5,025 nucleotides of DNA from Betaproteobacteria bacterium. GTDB taxonomy: Bacteria; Pseudomonadota; Gammaproteobacteria; Burkholderiales; Casimicrobiaceae. This document shows, piece after piece, positions 1 to 5,025 of the stretch. Numbering within the stretch: the first letter of the stretch is position 1; each line of letters opens with the position of its first letter. A program made the position numbers and the translations under genes. Where the stretch lies: NCBI GenBank assembly GCA_005888865.1, contig VBCL01000104.1, forward strand, positions 9,793 to 14,817. The letters run 5' to 3'. The notes under the pieces were generated by a model. The model had not been told where the DNA came from. It saw nothing but the letters and a program-made list of their open reading frames with translations, and ran no database searches.

Positions 1-1068
1 GCCCTGCTGAATTTCGTCTACAAACTGGACCGGACCCGTTTCGCGCCGCTCGTTGTCATCCCCAAGGATAGCGCCCTGCGGGAATCGCTGGCCGCACAGG
101 GGATTTCATGCGAGGTCTGGGCGACGCACGACCGAGGCCCGAATTTGCTTCTTTACGGGTTGAACGTCATCAGGGCAATGCGATTCTTGCACAAGAGCAA
201 GGTGGCGATCGCCCACTTCAATTATGCTGAGAACGGCTGGAAGCCCGCGGAGGTCATTGCCGCTCGGTTGCTCCAGGTTCCGATCGTCAGTCACTTTCAT
301 GCGCCTTTCGCGCAAACGTCATCCTACATCAGGTACTCGACAGCAATCGTCGGCGTGTCGGACTACGCGTGCAGGGGCTCCGACTGCCGGGGCGTGCCCG
401 CTCACGTCGTTCACAATGTCGCCAATCTAACCCGCTTTAAGTCAGGCAAACGCGTGCGACACAAGCTCGGGTTGAAGGAGGAGTCGGTCGTCATAGGGTT
501 TCTGGGACAAGTCAGGCGCATCAAGGGAATTGAAATGTTCCTCGAGCTGGCGAAGCGGATTGCAGGCGACGGCGTCGAATTCGTCATTGCCGGTGAATTG
601 CGGGGCGACGACACGTTCACCGCCGAGGAGTTCGCTCGCTTGATCGGGGATGACGCGAGGATCAGGTATCTGGGCCGACGGGAGGACGTGGAAGACGTCT
701 ATGCCAGTTGCGACGTCGTGGTGATGCCATCGCAGTGGGGCGAGCCATGCGCCATGGTGCTGTTCGAGGCGGGTGCAGCTGGCAAGCCGATCGTTGCTAC
801 AGCGACCGGCGGGACTCCTGAGATCCTGATCGATGGGGAAACAGGCTATCTCGTCAGCAAGGACGACATCGACGCTCTGGTGGACCGCGTTGGCCGTCTG
901 ATACACGACGAGCAGTTACGGAAGACTGTGGGGGACCGCGCCAGGAATCGCGCAATGAACGAGTTCGCCGAACGTCCGGTAAGACTGCTAGAGGCTCTCT
1001 ATGGTCAGTTGCTGGCGATGCACGACGCGGGAGCGCCGCCTGATCCGGGCACAGCAGCTAGAGAGTGA
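1..1068 (+). CDS. Family 4 glycosyltransferase (GT-B fold), 5'-truncated by window edge
   Basis: The frame is open from base 1 to the TGA at 1066-1068, giving 355 visible residues. A TTG at 145 could be taken for a start, but the codons before it read as normal glycosyltransferase N-terminus (FVYKLDRTRFAPLVVIPKDS), so the true start lies left of the window, probably 20-30 codons away. The N-terminal acceptor-side domain spans about residues 1-150 and includes the stretch VPIVSHFHAPF (visible residues 94-104). The C-terminal nucleotide-sugar domain begins near GFLGQVRRIKG (visible 166-176). It carries the family's E-x7-E signature, E248 to E256 in SQWGEPCAMVLFEAG, followed by GKPIVATATGGTPEIL and GETGYLV. 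Such enzymes transfer a sugar from a nucleotide or lipid-linked donor with retention of configuration, usually in the cytoplasm during glycan assembly. No transmembrane segment is visible. Donor and acceptor cannot be read from sequence. It converges on the acyl-modification genes, so it belongs to a separate transcript. Confidence 0.95.
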   Translation, partial: ALLNFVYKLDRTRFAPLVVIPKDSALRESLAAQGISCEVWATHDRGPNLLLYGLNVIRAMRFLHKSKVAIAHFNYAENGWKPAEVIAARLLQVPIVSHFHAPFAQTSSYIRYSTAIVGVSDYACRGSDCRGVPAHVVHNVANLTRFKSGKRVRHKLGLKEESVVIGFLGQVRRIKGIEMFLELAKRIAGDGVEFVIAGELRGDDTFTAEEFARLIGDDARIRYLGRREDVEDVYASCDVVVMPSQWGEPCAMVLFEAGAAGKPIVATATGGTPEILIDGETGYLVSKDDIDALVDRVGRLIHDEQLRKTVGDRARNRAMNEFAERPVRLLEALYGQLLAMHDAGAPPDPGTAARE

Positions 1069-1083
1069 CAACGCGGTCGCGAA

Positions 1084-2310
1084 TCATCGCTTCTGCGTAG
1101 TCGACACCTGCCGCTCTGCTGCCGCAACGAGGGCCTCGAGAACGGCAACATCCTCCGGATGGCGGCGTTCATAGTCGTGCCGCGTGACCCGCTGCTCGTT
1201 CAATAGCTCCTCGATGTCGCCTCCCGTCAGACGGTGACCCCAGCGGTCGCCGTCTTCCCGCGTATCGAACATGTTGGCCAGTAACACGTCGCCCAGCGAC
1301 TTCTTGAAATGCCCGGCCTCCCAGTACCACCGCAGTTCAGATCGGGTGTCGCCCGGGCGTGGCACCTGCTCGTCGGCGTAAGGCGAGAGTCCGGTGAAAT
1401 CCCACAACTGCACGTCGCTGGCTCCCTGCGCGGCGTCGATCCTCCTCGCGAGCTCACGCTTCCAATCCTCGTATGCAGGCCACAAGCCGGTCAGCTGAAA
1501 CAGCACGAGCGTATGCGCGTGGTAGGGATAGATCACGAAGCGTAGCTTGATGTCGTGTGCCGCTGCGAGGGCGATGATGCTGTCTACGGCATCGAACCCC
1601 GGCCCGGGCCGTCGGCCACTCTGAAAAATGTTCTTCGGGCCACGCATATACGCCAGCACATTTTCCTGATCGCGCTGCTGGAACAGTGCGTAGTAGCCTT
1701 CCCGCCTTGCAATGGCAACGTAATCCAGCTTCGGGTTGAAACCGGCATCGGTCAGGCTGGTCGGATACGGCTCGTGCTGTGCCCTGACCGTCGCCAGCGA
1801 GTCCGCGAGCGCGCTCATCGTCAACAGTGCGGACAGGTGCCCACGCAGGTCGACCGATGGGTCGGCGCCTGGCGCAGGTGGCCTGAAAGTATCGCCCGAC
1901 GATGGATCGACACGGAAATCCAGGAAATCCAGCCCGACGACGACGAGCTTCGGGGTCGTGCCGCGCAGCGCTTTGGCAAAATCACCCGTAACCGCCGAGA
2001 TGCCTGCGCCGGGGAGCGCCAGGTTGAATACCGGGCGTGCCCATGGCGGCCACGCCGGACTCTCGGGGTCGAAGCCGATCTCGGCGCGCGAATTGCCGAG
2101 GATCAGACCGCGCGGATGCATGCGTTCCAGGCTGACCTGCTTGAACAGGGAGCCACGCTCGCTGGCCTGGGACTTGAGTCTGTTCACGCCGGGGACATCG
2201 ACGACCCGGAACAGACCGTACGGATCGATGATGATATTGATCGCGACCACGGTCCCCAGCAGAAGTACCGTCCACCAGAACCACGCCCACAGATATTCCC
2301 GGGGATTCAT
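1084..2310 (-). CDS. Membrane-anchored SGNH-hydrolase-like protein, partner of the upstream MBOAT
   Basis: The gene encodes 408 residues, from an ATG (complement of 2308-2310) to a TGA at 1084-1086. Residues about 9-28 form one hydrophobic helix without a clear cleavage site, so the protein is probably anchored in the inner membrane with its bulk in the periplasm. After it comes IDPYG (28-32). LILGNSRAEIGFDP (69-82) resembles the block I nucleophile motif of SGNH/GDSL enzymes, with S74 as the likely nucleophile. FNLALPGAGI (95-104) fits block II and VVVGLDFLDF (123-132) another core strand. YWEAGHFKKSLGD (329-341) fits the catalytic Asp-x-x-His block, with H334 as the base but Glu331 where Asp is usual. 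A charged tail of about 60 residues follows. Known analogues AlgJ, AlgX and DltD act with an MBOAT protein to acylate extracytoplasmic polymers. An acetyltransferase role is inferred; an esterase role is also possible. It is the last gene of the three-gene unit. Confidence 0.85.
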   Translation of the reverse strand: MNPREYLWAWFWWTVLLLGTVVAINIIIDPYGLFRVVDVPGVNRLKSQASERGSLFKQVSLERMHPRGLILGNSRAEIGFDPESPAWPPWARPVFNLALPGAGISAVTGDFAKALRGTTPKLVVVGLDFLDFRVDPSSGDTFRPPAPGADPSVDLRGHLSALLTMSALADSLATVRAQHEPYPTSLTDAGFNPKLDYVAIARREGYYALFQQRDQENVLAYMRGPKNIFQSGRRPGPGFDAVDSIIALAAAHDIKLRFVIYPYHAHTLVLFQLTGLWPAYEDWKRELARRIDAAQGASDVQLWDFTGLSPYADEQVPRPGDTRSELRWYWEAGHFKKSLGDVLLANMFDTREDGDRWGHRLTGGDIEELLNEQRVTRHDYERRHPEDVAVLEALVAAAERQVSTTQKR

Positions 2311-2315
2311 CCTAG

Positions 2316-2318
2316 CCT
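2316..2318 (-). promoter_or_regulatory. Weak Shine-Dalgarno-like AGG before the SGNH gene
   Basis: On the minus strand the sequence GCAGGCTAGG directly precedes the ATG at 2310. The first AGG lies 6-8 bases upstream of the start, which is an acceptable distance but a weak match to the anti-Shine-Dalgarno sequence. The stop codon of the MBOAT gene lies only 9 bases upstream, so ribosomes finishing that gene could reinitiate here. This supports the chosen start, although the site alone is poor evidence. Confidence 0.35.
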
Positions 2319-2319
2319 G

Positions 2320-3870
2320 CTAGAACTGGTAGTAAAGAAATTCGCTGACCCGTGTCAGCGACAGCAATCCGCACGCCGCGACCACGGCCGCCATCGCCGC
2401 CCAGCGCGCCGTCGGGCGCCAGGCTAAGCGTGCCGCGGCATCGGTTCCGCGGAAGCTCAACGCGGGCTGGAACCGACCCAGGATCTCCTGCGTATTCGGC
2501 GCGAGCATCACCAGCGGCAAGAGCGCGGTGAGCCAGAGATACTGGAACACGAAATGCGCGCCGCCGCCGAGGTGAAACGACAGACCCAGGCGCTCGAGTA
2601 CTGCGCGCGGAGCCGGACCCACGTACATGGCGAGGGAGGCAGGCAGCGACATGCCATTGAGCCCCGCCATGCCGCGCAGGATCGCCGATGCGTCGTCCAG
2701 GCTCGTCGCCCGGAAGAACACCCATCCGATGACCACCGCCACGAACGTGGTCAGGCGTGCCAGGGCTCGGCCCGTGCGCGTGCTCGGGTCGACGTTCTGG
2801 CCCAGGCGCTCCCGCAGCGCTCGCCAGGCGTGATTGACGACCAGGTACACCCCGTGCAGCCCGCCCCAAAGGACGAACGTCCAGCCGGCACCGTGCCACA
2901 ACCCCCCGAGGAGCATCGTCACGAACAGATTGATGTAACGGCGCGTCTTGCCTTTGCGATTGCCTCCGAGCGAAACGTACAGGTAGTCGCGCAGGAATCG
3001 CGACAACGTCATGTGCCAGCGCCGCCAGAAGTCGATGATGTTCACCGCCTTGTAGGGCGAATCGAAGTTGAGCGGCAGCTTGACGCCGAACACGCGCGAC
3101 AGGCCGATCGCCATGTCCGAGTAGCCGGAGAAGTCGAAGTAAAGCTGCAAGGTATAGGCGAGCGCGCCGCCCCACGCGGCGAACAGATCGGGCGCTCCCG
3201 GATGAACAAACAACGGCGAAGCGTAAGCCGCGACGCCGTCCGCGATCACGGTCTTCTTGAACAGCCCGATGAAAAAGATTGTCAGCCCGACCGCGACGTT
3301 CTCCGCGTTCAGCCGGTAGGTTCTCGGCTCCTGAAACTGCGGCATCATCTCCTTGTGATGCAGGATCGGGCCGGCGATCAGGTGGGGAAAGTACGTGACG
3401 AACAGTCCGTAATGGATCGGGTTGTATTCCCGGGCGTACCCGCGGCGCACATCGGCGAGGAACGCGATCTGGGTGAAGGTGAAAAACGAAATGCCCAGCG
3501 GAAGGATGATCTGGCCGAAGTCCGTTGCATGACCGGTCACCGAGCCCCATGTGCCGAGCAGGAAGTTCGCGTACTTGTAATAGCCGAGCAGCAGAAGATT
3601 GGCTGCGACCGCGAACGCAAACAATGTTCCCGCCGCGCGCGTTCGCCCCAGCCGTACGAAGCGCGCCAGACGAGCGCCGCACGCATAGTTGAAAGCGGCC
3701 GAAGCCATGAGCAGCGGGACATAGGTCCAGTTCCACCAGCCGTAGAAAAACAATGACGCGAACGCCATCCAGGCCGCGGCGGCAGGATGGCTCCAGCGGG
3801 CGAGGCCGAAGAAGATCAGCGCCGTGACCGGGAGGAAGCCGAAAATGAACTCGACGGAGTTGAAGAGCAT
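2320..3870 (-). CDS. Membrane-bound O-acyltransferase (MBOAT), AlgI/DltB type
   Basis: The gene encodes 516 residues ending in TAG (complement of 2320-2322). The frame stays open upstream as far as 3999, but the ATG at 3868-3870 is chosen because it gives MLFNSVEFIFGFLP, the standard N-terminus of these proteins, and begins just after the preceding gene ends. The protein is strongly hydrophobic, with roughly ten to twelve membrane segments. Family hallmarks are visible: LPLGISFFTFTQIAFLADV (123-141), YFPHLIAGPILHHKEMMPQF (160-179), LYFDFSGYSDMAIGL (243-257), NFDSPYKAVNIIDFWRRWH (268-286) and GGLWHGAGWTFVLWGGLHG (322-340). H326 in LWHGAGW corresponds to the conserved catalytic histidine; H286 and H339 are also typical. 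MBOAT proteins of this type take an acyl group from a cytoplasmic donor, often acetyl-CoA, and pass it across the inner membrane for O-acylation of a polysaccharide. The SGNH gene 9 bp downstream is the expected periplasmic partner. The acetyl donor and the polymer are inferred. No good Shine-Dalgarno sequence precedes the start. Confidence 0.96.
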   Translation of the reverse strand: MLFNSVEFIFGFLPVTALIFFGLARWSHPAAAAWMAFASLFFYGWWNWTYVPLLMASAAFNYACGARLARFVRLGRTRAAGTLFAFAVAANLLLLGYYKYANFLLGTWGSVTGHATDFGQIILPLGISFFTFTQIAFLADVRRGYAREYNPIHYGLFVTYFPHLIAGPILHHKEMMPQFQEPRTYRLNAENVAVGLTIFFIGLFKKTVIADGVAAYASPLFVHPGAPDLFAAWGGALAYTLQLYFDFSGYSDMAIGLSRVFGVKLPLNFDSPYKAVNIIDFWRRWHMTLSRFLRDYLYVSLGGNRKGKTRRYINLFVTMLLGGLWHGAGWTFVLWGGLHGVYLVVNHAWRALRERLGQNVDPSTRTGRALARLTTFVAVVIGWVFFRATSLDDASAILRGMAGLNGMSLPASLAMYVGPAPRAVLERLGLSFHLGGGAHFVFQYLWLTALLPLVMLAPNTQEILGRFQPALSFRGTDAAARLAWRPTARWAAMAAVVAACGLLSLTRVSEFLYYQF

Positions 3871-3878
3871 GTGGCGAA

Positions 3879-5025
3879 TTACAACTTGCGCGCGTCGAGC
3901 CAGCATTCGAGGTAGCTCGGTCGAATGATTCCCCGGCGCTGGAAGGCATCGAGGCTGCCGTGTACCAGGTCCGCGAGCGGTGCGTGGCTGCGCAGCCACA
4001 AGCCGAAGGGCATGCCGAAGCCATGCTTGGTCTTGGCGAGCGTCTGGGCCGGAAGAACATCCTTGAGCGCGTGCTTGAAGAAATAGCGGAGCTTGAGTCC
4101 TTTCACCTTGAGCGAGGCCGGAATCTCACCCGAAAACTCCACCAGCGCGTCGTCGAGAAGAGGATAACGGACCTCGATACCGGCTACATCGCACATGCGC
4201 GACACCTTGCGCAGATCGTTGTCGGCGAGCGTCACCTTGAGATCGAGGTGCATCATGCGGTTGAGCGCAGCCGACGACGCCGTCCGGTGGTAGACCTCGC
4301 GCAGCATGGCGAGCGGCTCGTCGACGTCGACGGCCGCCAGGAACTCCGGTTCGAACACCTCGGCAAGCGGCGAGCGATTGAGAAAGTTGTATGTCTCCAG
4401 CCGGTCCGGGAGTGGCACCTGAGCCTGGCGAATGTAGCTGCCGAGCTTGCGTAGGGGCGCCATCCGATCCGCGCCCGGCACTCCGAAGGCCACCGGCTCG
4501 ATCAGCCCACGACGGAGCGGCCGCGGAATGTGGCCGTAAGCCTCGAACACTTTCTGCTTGGCGTAGCGGGTGTTGCCGCCGAAAATCTCGTCGCCGCCGT
4601 CGCCGGCGAGGAGGACTTCGATCCCGTCCTCGCGCGCCATCTTGGCGCAGACGTAAGTCGGCGCGGCGGAGTCGTTGCCGAAGGGCTCGTCGTAGGCGCG
4701 GGCGATGACCGGTATGGCTTCGACGATATCCTGCGGCGTCACGTAATACTCGCGAGCGCGGGCGCCCAGATGCTGCGCCGTGATGCGCGCGTACTTCATC
4801 TCGTCGAAGCCTTCCCAGGCAAAGCCCATCGAGTACGTTCGCGCCGGTTCGCCGGTGAGCTCGGTCAGCAATGTCGCCACCGTGGAGGAATCGGTGCCAC
4901 CGCTCAGGAAGGTGCCGATCGCCGCCGAGCCGTCGATGGTGCGACGCGCTGCTTCCCGCAGCACGTGCCGAAACCGCTCCTCGAGGGCATCGACCGACTC
5001 GGCACTATCGTCGCGGTAGGGAAGA
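3879..5025 (-). CDS. Asparagine-synthase-like amidotransferase, synthetase domain; N-terminus beyond window edge
   Basis: The frame is open from the right edge to the TAA at 3879-3881 (381 visible residues). A GTG at 4962-4964 is an in-frame internal codon, not the likely start, because a class II glutaminase domain of about 200 residues should precede this region. The visible part is the ATP-pyrophosphatase synthetase domain: the PP-loop LSGGTDSS (visible 40-47), YDEPFGNDSAAPTY (111-124), AGDGGDEIFGGNTRY (140-154), VRYPLLDDALVEF (285-297) and TKHGFGMPFGLWLR (332-345). Such enzymes use glutamine-derived ammonia and ATP to amidate a carboxylate through an adenylated intermediate. In polysaccharide loci the substrate may be a uronic acid or other sugar carboxylate instead of aspartate, but this is inference. 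SGGTDSS in place of the commoner SGGLDSS matches my recollection of surface-polysaccharide-associated paralogues. The protein stops at CWLDARKL, apparently short of the usual last helical segment. It is the first visible gene of the minus-strand unit, 8 bp before the MBOAT gene. Confidence 0.94.
   Translation of the reverse strand, partial: LPYRDDSAESVDALEERFRHVLREAARRTIDGSAAIGTFLSGGTDSSTVATLLTELTGEPARTYSMGFAWEGFDEMKYARITAQHLGARAREYYVTPQDIVEAIPVIARAYDEPFGNDSAAPTYVCAKMAREDGIEVLLAGDGGDEIFGGNTRYAKQKVFEAYGHIPRPLRRGLIEPVAFGVPGADRMAPLRKLGSYIRQAQVPLPDRLETYNFLNRSPLAEVFEPEFLAAVDVDEPLAMLREVYHRTASSAALNRMMHLDLKVTLADNDLRKVSRMCDVAGIEVRYPLLDDALVEFSGEIPASLKVKGLKLRYFFKHALKDVLPAQTLAKTKHGFGMPFGLWLRSHAPLADLVHGSLDAFQRRGIIRPSYLECWLDARKL

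Noticed and set aside
989..1001. Small perfect hairpin TAGAG-GCT-CTCTA near the end of the glycosyltransferase gene
   Set aside because: It is a 5-bp stem inside the coding sequence with no following T-run, well before the stop codon, and is likely chance.
1079..1090. Inverted repeat GCGA-ATCA-TCGC at the convergent gene boundary as a terminator
   Set aside because: The stem is only four base pairs and no T-tract follows on either strand.
1555..2427. Open frames of 290 and 195 codons on the plus strand opposite the SGNH gene
   Set aside because: Both are low-complexity, charged antisense translations without motifs. The minus-strand product has a membrane anchor and SGNH blocks.
2554..3756. 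A 400-codon open frame on the plus strand opposite the MBOAT gene
   Set aside because: Its translation is rich in Arg, Gln, His and Glu without domain logic, typical of the antisense of a GC-rich membrane-protein gene. The opposite strand carries a fully convincing MBOAT protein.
3871..3999. N-terminal extension of the MBOAT protein by 43 residues to 3999
   Set aside because: The added residues are Arg/Pro-rich, overlap the end of the amidotransferase gene, and precede a standard MLFNSVEF MBOAT start.
2312..4060. A 582-codon open frame on the minus strand, out of frame with the MBOAT and amidotransferase genes
   Set aside because: It is an Arg/Ala/Pro-rich shadow frame with no recognisable motif. 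The overlapping frames contain all the family signatures, so it is a by-product of high GC at third positions.

Overview
The window is GC-rich, protein-dense DNA, most likely from a member of the Pseudomonadota; a finer placement cannot be made from the sequence. It looks like part of a cell-surface or exopolysaccharide biosynthesis locus. Four protein genes fill almost all of it. No tRNA, rRNA, CRISPR array, insertion sequence or obvious repeat was seen, and no non-coding stretch exceeds 15 bases.

Left part (1-1068, + strand): the 3' portion of a GT-B fold family 4 glycosyltransferase gene that enters from the left edge. It probably lacks only about the first 20-30 codons. It meets the next gene tail to tail across 15 bp.

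Right part (1084-5025, - strand): a compact three-gene unit transcribed right to left. First comes an asparagine-synthase-like amidotransferase, whose N-terminal glutaminase domain lies beyond the right edge. After 8 bp comes a complete membrane-bound O-acyltransferase (MBOAT, AlgI/DltB type). After another 9 bp comes a membrane-anchored SGNH-hydrolase-like protein. The tight spacing implies one transcript and probably coupled translation.

The genes fit one job. The glycosyltransferase adds a sugar on the cytoplasmic side, and the amidotransferase may convert a sugar carboxylate to an amide. The MBOAT moves acyl (probably acetyl) groups across the inner membrane, and the SGNH protein attaches them to the glycan, or removes them, on the periplasmic side. 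The MBOAT plus SGNH pairing follows the logic of alginate (AlgI with AlgJ/AlgX) and teichoic acid D-alanylation (DltB with DltD). The polymer itself cannot be identified. Similar amidotransferases occur in exosortase (PEP-CTERM) associated polysaccharide loci, but no exosortase or PEP-CTERM protein is visible here.

The observation most worth following up is that the amidotransferase appears to end early, without the usual C-terminal segment, directly next to the MBOAT start. Otherwise this is a recognisable polysaccharide-modification cassette, and I do not see a clearly new system.
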